Positions 18,164-26,846 of a DNA stretch of 60,498 bases are shown here, piece by piece. The notes under the pieces were generated by a model. That model worked only from the letters and a program-made list of their open reading frames with translations. It had not been told where the DNA came from and did not search any database. The position numbers and the translations under genes were made by a program. The stretch is from Nostoc linckia z4 (lineage in GTDB: Bacteria > Cyanobacteriota > Cyanobacteriia > Cyanobacteriales > Nostocaceae): positions 1 to 60,498 of the forward strand of contig NZ_LAHA01000071.1 in assembly GCF_002608075.1 (NCBI RefSeq). Reading direction: 5' to 3'. The stretch's first letter is position 1. Each line of letters starts with the position of its first letter.

Positions 18164-18892
18164 ATGAGCAATACCAGCAATTTTCGTCAAGCTATCCGCG
18201 AGGCTAAGTCTCAAGGACTCGTCGGCCCTAATGTGATTGCTAATGCCCTCCCCTATGTTGGTGGAGGACTGGTACTAACTGCATTGGGAACCTACGGAGG
18301 TTTGGGAGTTATCCGTACTAATCCCGGAATATTCTTTCCTACCTTCATTGGTGCGGTGATTCTAGAGTTAATTCTGTTCTTCGTCGCCCAAAATGTTGCT
18401 GAAAAAGGTAATAAGGGTCTAGCACTACCTCTGTTAGCAACCTACAGCCTTTTATCTGGATATACCCTGAGTGGTTTGGTGTTTGTTGCTTTGAGAACCC
18501 AAGGTGTTGGCATTCAAGGCATTGGTTTGGCCGCCCTTGGTTGTGGCATCACATTCATAGTAGCCCGTCAAATCGGTTCAAATCTTTCTGAAGAAGATGG
18601 TATGGCTTTGACCAAAACCATCAATCTCGGCATCATAGCCTTGGTGGTTGTGTGCTTGACACAATTTGTCTTCAGCTTATTTGGCGTTTACACACCTTCT
18701 TGGTTAGAAATCGCTATCTCTGGTTTGGGCGTATTTCTGTTTGTTGGTGCTTCAGTTGTTGATTTTTATATCTTGCCCCGCACTTACCGCAACGATCAAT
18801 ATTTGCCTGCTGCTTTATCGATGTACCTGACCTACATCAACTTGTTCGTCTTTATCTTGCGGTTACTAATTGCCCTCAATGGTCGTGATTAA
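18164..18892 (+). CDS. Bax-inhibitor-1/YccA-family membrane protein
   Basis: A 242-residue integral membrane protein with about seven hydrophobic helices, as expected for the BI-1 (UPF0005, TMBIM) family. Visible family features are the central LPLLATYSLLSGYTLSGLVF and the C-terminal ASVVDFYILPRTY followed by AALSMYLTYINLFVFILRLL, corresponding to the conserved di-aspartyl/Ile-Asn-Leu-Phe end of the family. Members are pH-sensitive calcium-leak channels in some bacteria; in cyanobacteria the role is unknown. The ATG at 18164 follows an A-rich sequence without a strong ribosome-binding site. A clear terminator follows 42 bases after the stop, so it is a single-gene unit. Confidence 0.88.
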   Translation: MSNTSNFRQAIREAKSQGLVGPNVIANALPYVGGGLVLTALGTYGGLGVIRTNPGIFFPTFIGAVILELILFFVAQNVAEKGNKGLALPLLATYSLLSGYTLSGLVFVALRTQGVGIQGIGLAALGCGITFIVARQIGSNLSEEDGMALTKTINLGIIALVVVCLTQFVFSLFGVYTPSWLEIAISGLGVFLFVGASVVDFYILPRTYRNDQYLPAALSMYLTYINLFVFILRLLIALNGRD

Positions 18893-18933
18893 TTGCCTGT
18901 AGGTATTAGTATAAAGGTTAAGTTTTTAAAGTC

Positions 18934-18970
18934 AAACCGTGGTTAGTCAAAATTAAACCACGGTTTTTTT
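18934..18970 (+). terminator. Rho-independent terminator after the BI-1 gene
   Basis: AAACCGTGGTT (18934-18944) pairs perfectly with AACCACGGTTT (18956-18966), followed by a run of T. Distance to the upstream stop is 42 bases. Confidence 0.88.
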
Positions 18971-19024
18971 CATCTGTTTAGGAGTAGAATATGTAGATAA
19001 GTTGAGACTCAAGTGAGCAAAACT

Positions 19025-20123
19025 ATGCTCGAACTCTTAAATATCAAAAGTGAAGTAGAAAGGTTGTCAAATATCTTGGGCAAACCAGAGGACTGTCTTT
19101 GACCTTCGATATTTAACTGTAAGAATTCACAACCTAAATCAGCTAATTGCTAAAACGGATTTTTGGGAAAATGTAGCTACTGCTCATCAGACATCTGAAA
19201 AAATCAAATACTTTATATCTAAAAGGCAAGAAAAATATCAGCGATCGCTCTCTATCTTACAAGATATCGAGGCTGCTCTAGAACTTTTGGAATCATCAGT
19301 TGATGAGCAATTACTCCAAGAGGTGCAAATCAACTTAACTCAACTCCAGCAAGAAATCGAAACAGCACAAATCAGGCAGTTATTGTCTAATCCCTACAAT
19401 TCAAGGGGGGCATTACTGACTATTACTACTGAGATTGGTGACATACAAGCTCAAAATTGGGCTTCTATTTTGTTCCGAATGTACTATTTATGGGGATTAA
19501 GTCACTTACATCAGGTGTGTGGGCTAGACATTAATGATAAAGAGAAAGGTAACATTAGTTATGCCCTAGAAATTACAGGGCGTTATGCCTATGGCTGACT
19601 AAAATCAGAACAAGGAATTCATACAAAAATCGTGCGGATTTCTCCTGTTCGTGGCAATGGCAGACGATATATGTGGCCAGCCATTGTAGAAGTCAGCCCG
19701 ATTCTGGATCGGTCTATGGACTTTGAGATTCCAGAAAAAGATTTGGAAATTACTGTGCCACGCTCCCAAGGCAATGTCAACCGCCCACAAACATGGGTGC
19801 GGGTGTTTCACATTCCTAGCGGAATTAGTGTATTTTGCGACCAAGAGCGGCGTCAGATAGAAAACAAAGAGAAAGCCTTGGCTATTCTCAAGAGTAAACT
19901 GTTGGCCATCGCTCTAGCTCAAGGTGTCCAGATTAACAAAATTCAACCCCAACAAATACAATCTTTATCCAAAAAGCTCATCCGAGAATATATCTTACAT
20001 CCTTACCAAAAAGTAAAGGATCTGCGTACCAAAGTTGAAACCACTGCTGTGACAGATGTTTTAGAGGGTGAAATCGATTTATTTCTCAAAGCCTCCATAC
20101 AACAGCAAAGAAGCTCTGGTTAG
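19025..20123 (+). pseudogene. Diverged tandem copy of prfB (RF2-like) with frameshift site and internal TGA
   Basis: This region aligns end to end with the prfB gene that follows it. The first 25 codons from ATG 19025 (MLELLNIKSEVERLSNILGK) match the start of prfB, and the RF2 programmed frameshift signal is kept: AGGAC, then CTT TGA C at 19097-19103. After a +1 shift the frame runs to 20123 with one further in-frame stop, TGA at 19596-19598, in place of a Tyr codon (GRYAYG-stop-LKSE against GRYAYGYLRSE). Key release-factor motifs are lost: the GGQ segment is deleted (RSQGNVN instead of RSGGKGGQNVN) and the SPF stop-recognition motif reads SPV. It cannot act as a normal release factor. Only one unexplained stop after roughly half the residues have changed suggests long-kept coding; it may be a late pseudogene or a read-through gene. 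Confidence 0.85.
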
Positions 20124-20260
20124 TTTCAAGTAATTTTTGTCACTTATATTCAGCCGTGCCAAGAGAATTTGCCCAACTACAGCTAAAATCAAGAAAGATG
20201 AGTAAAATAAAGAGCAATTTCCAAATCCAAAGCGCTCTATTTGTAGATTCAGCAAGCACT

Positions 20261-21383
20261 ATGGAAGTTTTAGAACTCAAACGCGAAATCGAAACGCTGT
20301 CTAGCCGCCTGGGTAAAACCCAGGACTATCTTTGACGTACCTGCACTGACAGCAAAAATTCAAGACCTGGAACAAATATCTGCTCAGCCAGAATTTTGGA
20401 ACGACCAAACCCAAGCCCAAAAAACACTGCAAGAACTTAATGACTTAAAAGCCCACTTGGAGCAATACGAACAGTGGCACAACAGTCTAGAAGATACTAA
20501 GGCAGTTGTTGAGTTGTTGGAGTTGGAAACCGACGAAGCACTATTGCAAGAAGCGGAATCAACCATCACTAAACTGAATCGCGACCTCGACCAGTGGGAA
20601 TTACAACAGTTACTTTCCGGCCCCTATGATGCTGAAGGTGCTGTACTGACGATTAATGCTGGTGCTGGTGGCACAGATGCCCAAGACTGGGCGTTTATGC
20701 TGATGCGAATGTACACCCGCTGGGCTGAGGCTCACGGCTACAAGGTGACTTTAGCTGAAGAATCGGAAGGTGATGAAGCGGGAATCAAATCTGCAACTCT
20801 AGAAATTACTGGTCGCTATGCCTACGGTTATTTGCGGTCGGAAACAGGCACACACCGTTTGGTAAGAATTTCGCCCTTTAATGCCAATGGTAAGCGGCAA
20901 ACTAGTTTTGCAGGGGTGGAAGTCATGCCGCAAATCGATAATTCTGTGCAGTTGGATATTCCAGAGAAAGATTTGGAAATCACTACAACTCGCTCTGGTG
21001 GTAAAGGCGGTCAAAACGTCAACAAAGTAGAAACAGCAGTCAGGGTTGTTCACCTTCCCACCGGAATTGCTGTGCGTTGTACAGAAGAGCGATCGCAGCT
21101 GCAAAATAAAGAAAAAGCCCTAGCTCGACTCAAAGCAAAATTACTAGTCATTGCCCAAGAACAACGCGCCCAAGAAATTGCCCAAATTCGTGGCGATATG
21201 GTGGAAGCCTCCTGGGGTAACCAAATCCGTAACTATGTGTTTCATCCTTACCAAATGGTGAAAGACTTACGTACAAGTACGGAAACAACAGGGATTACAG
21301 ATGTGATGAATGGCGAACTTGATGCATTCATCCAAGCTTATCTGCGGCAAGAAAATAAACTAGTGGAAAATACACCTGCTTAA
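20261..21383 (+). CDS. prfB: Peptide chain release factor 2 (RF2), expressed by programmed +1 frameshift
   Basis: RF2 ends translation at UGA and UAA. The gene begins at ATG 20261 (MEVLELKREIETLSSRLGK), reaches an in-frame TGA at 20333-20335 within CTT TGA C preceded by the Shine-Dalgarno-like AGGAC, and continues in the +1 frame with DVPALTAKIQDLEQI to the TAA at 21381. This is the classical autoregulatory RF2 frameshift. The full product is 373 residues. Seen motifs: TINAGAGGTDAQDW, the stop-codon-recognition tripeptide SPF in VRISPFNANGKRQTSF, and the catalytic GGQ in RSGGKGGQNVNKVETAVR. The C-terminus HPYQMVKDLRTSTETTGITD is typical. A diverged copy lies immediately upstream and a terminator downstream. 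Confidence 0.96.
20321..20336 (+). promoter_or_regulatory. Programmed +1 ribosomal frameshift site of prfB
   Basis: AGGACTATCTTTGAC contains the internal Shine-Dalgarno-like AGGA, the slippery CTT and the UGA stop followed by C, matching the known RF2 autoregulation signal. The same signal occurs at about 19088-19103 in the upstream copy. Confidence 0.92.
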
Positions 21384-21398
21384 TTGGCAATTAGCTCT

Positions 21399-21446
21399 AG
21401 GTACTAAGTAATTATTTTTACTGTTATTTAGTACCTATTGTTTTTG
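21399..21446 (+). terminator. Probable terminator of prfB
   Basis: AGGTACTAA (21399-21407) pairs with TTAGTACCT (21428-21436), followed by ATTGTTTTTG. The T-run is imperfect, so efficiency is uncertain. Confidence 0.65.
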
Positions 21447-21840
21447 TGAGATTGGGGACTTCCAAGTAAAAAAATATTCCACAGAAGATTGTTGACGGTT
21501 GACGGTTGACGGTTGACACTCAGCAGTCAACGACGGGAACCGGAATAATTTATTTTTTGGAATTCCCTTGGAGCAATGGCAATCCCATAGCAGACCCCAT
21601 ACAGTCCGGATAAGCAGTATAAACTTCCCTTGTGGTCTGGGAAAAGGTTAATGGTTCGACCCTTCTCTACGAGAGGCTTCGCCAACGACAAAGCTCAGGA
21701 CAGGCAAGCTCACCAACCGGGGTAAGGGGATTTGGATGTATTTGAAACCTTTCCCCTTTCCCCTTTTCCCTTTAACCGAAGCGTATTGACAGCAGACCCA
21801 ACTGTTACAGTTATAGAAGAGTCACCCATTGAACTAACTT
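21437..21840. other. Intergenic region prfB-DUF3285 gene, with short tandem repeats
   Basis: It contains four tandem GTTGACG heptamers near 21490-21518, a dispersed CTCTACGAGAGGCTTCGCC-type word near 21665 and a pyrimidine run CCTTTCCCCTTTCCCC near 21755. No gene is supported. Confidence 0.6.
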
Positions 21841-21996
21841 ATGAGTAATTCTCCTTCATCAGAACCTCAACCAAGCTACGTAAAACTCGCCATGCGAAAT
21901 ATGGTGCGTAAGGGAGGAACTTCCCTAAAACATTTTGCGTTAACAACTATAGGACTTTTAGCCGTCCTAATTGGTCTTGCCTATCTAACTCACTAA
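21841..21996 (+). CDS. Small single-helix membrane protein, DUF3285-like
   Basis: A 51-residue protein: a polar, Ser/Pro-rich start (MSNSPSSEPQPSYVKLAMRN), a basic MVRKGG segment and one C-terminal membrane helix (ALTTIGLLAVLIGLAYLTH). It resembles the small cyanobacterial DUF3285 proteins, which to my recollection occur near prfB and ybeY; that family name is from memory. It begins with ATG at 21841 and ends 31 bases before ybeY, with the same orientation, so the two may share a transcript. Function unknown; the helix suggests a thylakoid or plasma-membrane location. Confidence 0.75.
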   Translation: MSNSPSSEPQPSYVKLAMRNMVRKGGTSLKHFALTTIGLLAVLIGLAYLTH

Positions 21997-22027
21997 CCAA
22001 AACTGTGAATTCAGACTAGGAGACTGC

Positions 22028-22561
22028 GTGGCTTTGGGAGTTGAATTGTATGTGGAAGATAATTTTTACGATTTGTCCCTGACAAACTCGGTAAATATTG
22101 ACGAAAGTTATACCCGAATTACTGCTGAAACTTGGGAAAACTGGTTTAATAGGTGGTTAGAAGTACTTCAGCCCGATATTCCAGCAGCGCTAGGTTATGA
22201 AATTGGGCTGCGTTTGACAGATGATTCAGAAATTCAAGAACTTAATGCTCAATATCGCCAACAAAATAAGCCTACAGACGTTTTAGCTTTTGCAGCTTTG
22301 GAGGTAGACTTTCCACACAGCGAAGAAATGCTTGACTCTGTACCGCTATATTTGGGCGATATTATTGTGTCTGTGGATACAGCACAACGCCAAGCCCAAC
22401 AGCAGGGACACTGTTTAACAACCGAGATGGCTTGGTTAACTGCTCACGGCTTATTACATTTGTTGGGATGGGATCATCCTGACGAAGAAAGTTTGGAGCG
22501 AATGTTAGAACAGCAAGTAAAATTGCTGAAGTCAATTGGTATTGCTATTGACAAAGAATAG
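22028..22561 (+). CDS. ybeY: YbeY endoribonuclease / 16S rRNA maturation factor
   Basis: A 177-residue metal-dependent endoribonuclease acting in 16S rRNA 3'-end maturation and ribosome quality control. The metal site HGLLHLLGWDH (H-x3-H-x5-H) is complete near residues 141-151, and the upstream LNAQYRQQNKPTDVLAFA and LGDIIVSVDTAQRQA motifs are typical. The start is GTG at 22028; the N-terminal extension of about 30 residues before the conserved core is common in cyanobacteria. It lies between the small DUF3285-like gene and a diacylglycerol kinase gene, a neighbourhood (ybeY-dgkA) widely conserved in bacteria. Confidence 0.95.
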   Translation: MALGVELYVEDNFYDLSLTNSVNIDESYTRITAETWENWFNRWLEVLQPDIPAALGYEIGLRLTDDSEIQELNAQYRQQNKPTDVLAFAALEVDFPHSEEMLDSVPLYLGDIIVSVDTAQRQAQQQGHCLTTEMAWLTAHGLLHLLGWDHPDEESLERMLEQQVKLLKSIGIAIDKE

Positions 22562-22712
22562 CACAATGAGTCACAGCTTAGTGTTAATTTTGGGTAATAC
22601 TTTTATAATACCTCTATGGAAAATTGCTTAAACATTGCCTCAAAGTTAATTACGCTATAAATATCGACTAAAATTCCCACTGTAGTAACTGTGTTTGTAT
22701 ATATTTAAGTCT

Positions 22713-23168
22713 ATGTCCCAAAAAATTTCTCCACCACCAACACCTACCTCGTTACAAAAAATTGTGACTAACGAACGGGAATTTTCGTGGAAGGTTGCTT
22801 CTAATTTATTTATTAGTTTTAAGTATGCCTGGGCTGGAATTACCTATAGTTTTCAAACTCAACGTAATTTTCGCATTCACACCAGTGTTTGTGCAATGGC
22901 TATCGCTTTAAGCGTTTACTTACATCTGCCACCAGTAGAAATAGCAGTAATTGGTATCACTAGTGGTTTAGTTTTGGCATTGGAGTTACTGAATACAGCG
23001 ATCGAGTCCATTGTAGACTTAACAGTCAAGCAGACCTACCACGATTTGGCAAAAATCGCCAAAGATTGTGCCGCCGGTGCAGTCCTAGTTTCAGCTTTAG
23101 TGGCGGTGCTAGTAGCTGCTACACTGTTGCTTCCTCCTTTGGTAGCCCTCATTACATCGTCTTTGTGA
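22713..23168 (+). CDS. dgkA: Diacylglycerol/undecaprenol kinase family protein
   Basis: A 151-residue membrane protein of the prokaryotic DagK family. The family motif LALELLNTAIESIVDLTVKQ lies in the middle, followed by AKIAKDCAAGAVLVSALVAVLVA, with three hydrophobic helices in total. A 35-residue hydrophilic N-terminus (SPPPTPTSLQKIVTNERE) precedes the first helix region KYAWAGITYSFQTQRNFRIH. The ATG at 22713 is preferred to an upstream TTG at 22695. In Gram-positive bacteria the equivalent enzyme phosphorylates undecaprenol; whether lipid or undecaprenol is the substrate here cannot be decided. The gene follows ybeY, as in many genomes. Confidence 0.9.
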   Translation: MSQKISPPPTPTSLQKIVTNEREFSWKVASNLFISFKYAWAGITYSFQTQRNFRIHTSVCAMAIALSVYLHLPPVEIAVIGITSGLVLALELLNTAIESIVDLTVKQTYHDLAKIAKDCAAGAVLVSALVAVLVAATLLLPPLVALITSSL

Positions 23169-23526
23169 TTTAGTTGGCGTAGGATAGCAAAAACCGCAGT
23201 TATCGCCAACTGATTTCTGAGGATTCAAAATTCCCAATTCAATAATGGGATGAAAGACTTTTTACCCAGTCCGCAATCCCTTATTATACATACAGCAAAG
23301 CTTTGCTGATTAACATGCGTCACCTCACTTCGCAGAAGTTGGTAAGCTAAAACACCTCTAAGTAGCATAATTACCTGTGAAGTTCGTTGAAAGCAAACTG
23401 TTAACAATCAAGCGTCAACCGTCAACTGCCATTTCTTAAATGTGGGAAAGCTTATCCCTAGTCTAACTTTACAAGTTATGACAGTTTTGTATCTGTCACT
23501 TCCAATCTCTAATTTTTTCTCTAATT
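23169..23526. other. Intergenic region dgkA-amidotransferase gene
   Basis: About 360 bases. A short repeat-type word (GTCAACCGTCAACTG near 23415) is the only recognisable structure; it should include the promoter for the downstream gene. Confidence 0.5.
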
Positions 23527-24126
23527 ATGTTAATAGTCATCGATAATTACGATAGTTTTACATATAATTTGGTGCAATATCTGGGGGAATTGGCAGCAGA
23601 GTTCCCAGTGGCAGCTGATATTAAAGTTTTTCGTAACGACAAAATATCCATAGATGAGATTCGGACATTAAAGCCAAAAGCCATAGTTATTTCTCCGGGG
23701 CCTGGTCGTCCAGAAGATGCTGGTATTTCCTTAGAGTTGATCGAACAACTAGGACAAGAGTTGCCAATTTTAGGTGTTTGTTTAGGCCATCAAAGTATCG
23801 GTCAAGTGTTCGGTGGTAAAATAGTTTCTGCTCCAGAATTGATGCATGGCAAAACCTCTCTGGTGACTCACACTGGGGTGGGGGTTTTCCAAGGATTAGA
23901 AAATCCACTCACCGCCACCAGGTATCATAGTTTAGTCATCGATCGCGAGACTTGCCCTGATGTGCTAGAAATCACCGCTTGGGTTGACGATGGCACAATT
24001 ATGGGAGTGCGACACCGGAACTATCCTCAGATTCAGGGCGTCCAGTTTCATCCAGAAAGTGTCCTGACATCATCAGGAAAACAATTATTGCGAAACTTTC
24101 TCCAACAGTTACAGTCGAGAGCTTAA
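23527..24126 (+). CDS. Anthranilate/aminodeoxychorismate synthase component II (glutamine amidotransferase)
   Basis: A 199-residue class-I glutamine amidotransferase that supplies ammonia for anthranilate (tryptophan) or 4-amino-4-deoxychorismate (folate) synthesis. Motifs are the N-terminal IDNYDSFTYNLVQYLGEL, the oxyanion region ISPGPGRPEDAG, the nucleophile Cys85 in ILGVCLGHQSIG, and the His-Glu pair in VQFHPESVLT. TrpG and PabA cannot be separated by sequence alone, and many cyanobacteria use one subunit for both, so no symbol is given. The ATG at 23527 gives the standard MLIVIDNYDS start. An MBL-fold gene begins 3 bases after the stop, so they are probably co-transcribed. Confidence 0.94.
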   Translation: MLIVIDNYDSFTYNLVQYLGELAAEFPVAADIKVFRNDKISIDEIRTLKPKAIVISPGPGRPEDAGISLELIEQLGQELPILGVCLGHQSIGQVFGGKIVSAPELMHGKTSLVTHTGVGVFQGLENPLTATRYHSLVIDRETCPDVLEITAWVDDGTIMGVRHRNYPQIQGVQFHPESVLTSSGKQLLRNFLQQLQSRA

Positions 24127-24129
24127 TTA

Positions 24130-24897
24130 ATGAAACGACGACAGTTGATGGGTTATGCTGGGGCGGGATTGGTCACAGCTTCAGTTACTACCTTTGGTTC
24201 CCACCTGCGGGCTAACGCACAATCTAGCGGTTTATCAGTTAAGTGGTTGGGTCATACTTGCTTTCTTTTTGAAGGTAGCAGTGCAAAAATTCTCGTCAAT
24301 CCATTTCGCGCCGTCGGTTGTACTGCTGGGTATCGCGTGCCAAAAGTAGCAGCTGATTTAGTACTGATTAGTAGCCAATTGCTGGATGAAGGTGCTGTAG
24401 ACACACTACCAGCCAATGCAAAACTAATTTATGAACCAGGAGTTTACGAATTCAAAGGTATTAGGTTCCAAGGAGTTGCCATAGACCACGATCGCAAAGG
24501 TGGTAAGCAGTTTGGCTCCAACACAGCTTGGAGTTGGAAACAAGGCGGAATAAATATCCTGCACTTAGGGGGAGCAGCAGCACCCATTTCCATTGAGCAA
24601 AAAATTCTCATGGGTCGTCCCGACGTGCTATTTATTCCAGTAGGCGGCAGTGCAAAAGCCTACAATGCTCAAGAAGCAAAGCAGGCCGTTGAAATATTAA
24701 ATCCCAAGTTAGTGATTCCTACCCATTACCGGACACAAGCCGCCGATGCTGCTGCGTGCGACATTTCGCCACTCGATGATTTCCTAACCTTAATGCAAGG
24801 AGTAACAGTCCGACGCAGCAGTTCAGATACTATTTCCATTAATCCTAAAGATTTACCGGAAAGCAGCGTAATTCAGGTTTTGAGTTACAAATTTTAA
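24130..24897 (+). CDS. Exported MBL-fold protein with degenerate metal site
   Basis: A 255-residue protein with a Tat-like signal (KRRQLMGYAGAGLVTASVTT, possible cleavage near ANAQS). The mature part is a metallo-beta-lactamase fold of the UlaG/YtnP-like type: VKWLGHTCFLFEGSSAKILV at the start and VIPTHYRT near the end. The usual HxHxDH metal motif is absent; the corresponding position reads LISSQLLDEGAVD, so zinc-dependent hydrolysis is doubtful. This subgroup is common in cyanobacteria next to unrelated genes. It is closely coupled to the amidotransferase gene upstream. The function is unknown; an export signal plus lost ligands suggests a binding or scaffold role, which is inference. Confidence 0.85.
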   Translation: MKRRQLMGYAGAGLVTASVTTFGSHLRANAQSSGLSVKWLGHTCFLFEGSSAKILVNPFRAVGCTAGYRVPKVAADLVLISSQLLDEGAVDTLPANAKLIYEPGVYEFKGIRFQGVAIDHDRKGGKQFGSNTAWSWKQGGINILHLGGAAAPISIEQKILMGRPDVLFIPVGGSAKAYNAQEAKQAVEILNPKLVIPTHYRTQAADAAACDISPLDDFLTLMQGVTVRRSSSDTISINPKDLPESSVIQVLSYKF

Positions 24898-24980
24898 TGA
24901 GCAGGGATTGGGGATTGGGGAGATAAGGCGGATGAGGGACAATAATAACTCCTAACTCCTCACTCTCCACTCCTAACTCC

Positions 24981-25022
24981 TGAATTCTGAATTCTGAATT
25001 CTGAATTCTGAATTCTGAATTC
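24981..25022. repeat. Six tandem TGAATTC heptamers
   Basis: TGAATTC is repeated six times without mismatch just after the 3' end of the FG-GAP gene (which is on the minus strand). Such heptamer repeats are characteristic of Nostocales. Confidence 0.95.
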
Positions 25023-25027
25023 TAATT

Positions 25028-26260
25028 TTAGAAGGTATACCACTCTGGGGTCAGTCTATCTGCTTCACCGATGGGAGTTTCGACGGCGGTTGTACCATCG
25101 ATAGTCCAAATGTTGTCTGCACCTGCTGTTTGGTCGCGCCAGTAGATGTCAGTCTTGCCATCACCGTTGAAATCGCCAAGGGATGGTGTCAGAGCTGCAC
25201 TATTGCTTGGGAGGAAGGCTTGAGTTGCAATGTTTGTACCATCCATTAACCAAGCTGTGTTCTCACCTGTGGTTGTATTGCGCCAGAAGATATCGGTCTT
25301 ACCATCACCGTTGAAATCACCGATTTGAGAATTCCAAGATGAATCGTATGTTCCCAAAGCACCTTCTGTAACTACGATGCCTCTCATCACCCAAACTTTA
25401 CTTTCACCTGTTTGAGTGTTTCTCCACAGCAAGTCGGTGGTTAAGTCGCCGTTGAAATCGCCAAGTTGATAAGTCCAAGCTGCGTCTTGTGATTGCAGGC
25501 TAAACTCAGTCTTTTGGGCACCATCCATAAACCAAACGCTGTTTTCGCCAGTTGTCTGATTGCGCCAGAAGATGTCACTCTTACCGTTGGCATCGAAATC
25601 AACAATGCTAGCAGTTAAGGCTGGGTCAGTGGTGTCTAAAACAGTTGCATTCACAACTGTTGTGCCATCCATTTCCCAAATAGCGTTCTCGCCGGTTTGG
25701 CTATTGTGCCAGAAGATATCTGTTTTGCGATCGCCATTGAAATCGCCAATATTTGGAGTCCACGCTGGATCGACGGTGGTTAAAGAAGCTGCGCTAGCAA
25801 CTCTAGTTCCATCCATTAAAACAATGGTGTTCTCACCGGTTGCTTTGTTGCGTAATAAAAAGTCGGTTTTGCTATCACCATTGAAATCAGCAATTTTGTA
25901 ATCATAGGCCGATAGATCGAATTGACCTAAGGAACCCTGTTCAACAATTCTTGCTCCATCCATGAGGCGAACAATAATTTCACCTGTTTGGGTATTAACC
26001 CAAACTTTGTCTGTTTTGCCATCAGCGTTGAAATCAGGAACGATCGCTGCACTGGTTAAGTATGGATTCGGATTGGGATTTGCTGACACCACCGCAGATT
26101 CTTGTGGTTGGGAAGAACTGCTACTGCCAAAAAATGAACCAGAATTTAGAGGATTTGAATTATCAAGACTAGATGCTAATAATGCTTGCGATTTTTGGAA
26201 AGATTCTGATGCCAATTGAGATGTATTCAAAGACAAGTCTGAGGAACTTTTTCCAAACAT
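25028..26260 (-). CDS. FG-GAP/VCBS-repeat protein with calcium-binding-like repeats
   Basis: A 410-residue protein. After a 75-residue Ser/Asn/Gln-rich N-terminus without a classical signal peptide, there are about seven repeats of roughly 46 residues. Each has a DFNGDGKTDIFWRN-type motif (Asp-rich, calcium-binding as in FG-GAP and VCBS blades) and a TGENTAWLMDGT-type motif. Such repeats build a beta-propeller usually found on secreted or surface proteins. Repeats at 25100-26050 are similar enough to show internal duplication. The ATG at 26260 is used. It may be secreted by a non-classical (type I) route; no matching exporter is adjacent. Function unknown. Confidence 0.88.
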   Translation of the reverse strand: MFGKSSSDLSLNTSQLASESFQKSQALLASSLDNSNPLNSGSFFGSSSSSQPQESAVVSANPNPNPYLTSAAIVPDFNADGKTDKVWVNTQTGEIIVRLMDGARIVEQGSLGQFDLSAYDYKIADFNGDSKTDFLLRNKATGENTIVLMDGTRVASAASLTTVDPAWTPNIGDFNGDRKTDIFWHNSQTGENAIWEMDGTTVVNATVLDTTDPALTASIVDFDANGKSDIFWRNQTTGENSVWFMDGAQKTEFSLQSQDAAWTYQLGDFNGDLTTDLLWRNTQTGESKVWVMRGIVVTEGALGTYDSSWNSQIGDFNGDGKTDIFWRNTTTGENTAWLMDGTNIATQAFLPSNSAALTPSLGDFNGDGKTDIYWRDQTAGADNIWTIDGTTAVETPIGEADRLTPEWYTF

Positions 26261-26517
26261 GATGTTTTTTTATCATTAGTTGTTATCTTTTTTTAACTTT
26301 TTTGATTAATACCTTTCTGTAATTAAAGAACATTTACCTGGCTTTCCATATTTTTTTATAACTATTTTTTTTTGCTTAATGTCAGTCTTTAAAAACAATT
26401 TTGCCTTCTATTTAAATTATTTATTTCAAAAATTCAAGTGCTATACAAACAATTAACAAATACATTTTGTATATGATGATTTATAGATAAATCATGTTAT
26501 GTTTTGGTCATAATCGT
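26261..26517. other. Promoter-side region of the FG-GAP gene
   Basis: AT-rich sequence without an open frame; it probably holds the promoter for the leftward FG-GAP gene. Only T-rich runs are visible. Confidence 0.5.
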
Positions 26518-26650
26518 TGTTAACAGCGAACATTTAACAGTCATTTGTCTTGAAAAGTTCAGATTATATTGACTGTTAATAGCGAACAGTTAACAGTCAT
26601 TTGTTTTGAAAAGTTGAGATTATATTGACTGTTAATAGCGAACAGTTAAC
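26518..26650. repeat. 56-bp tandem repeats (2.4 copies)
   Basis: Units begin TGTTAA(C/T)AGCGAACA at 26518, 26574 and 26630, each 56 bp, with about five differences between the first two; the third is cut short after about 21 bases. Each unit includes an AACAGTC-type word, so it may have grown from the shorter heptamer repeats. Confidence 0.88.
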
Positions 26651-26846
26651 CATCAATAATCAACAGTCAACGAACTTAACAAGCAACCATGCAATTTAAA
26701 ACCCCAATAGCTTATATAACTTGAGTGGAAACAAATATTGGCTAAAATAACTAAGATTGGCAACTACTAGTGAGAAGCATTATCATGTGCATCCTCTAGT
26801 TATCAAAAGTGTAAAAAAATACAATAATTTTAGAAATACATCAACT

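Noticed and set aside
17750..18207. Short frames on both strands between sigF and the BI-1 gene
   Set aside because: No ribosome-binding sites, no family resemblance, and overlap with the BI-1 promoter region.
26518..26650. CRISPR array
   Set aside because: Units are contiguous 56-bp tandem repeats without unique spacers and without cas genes nearby.
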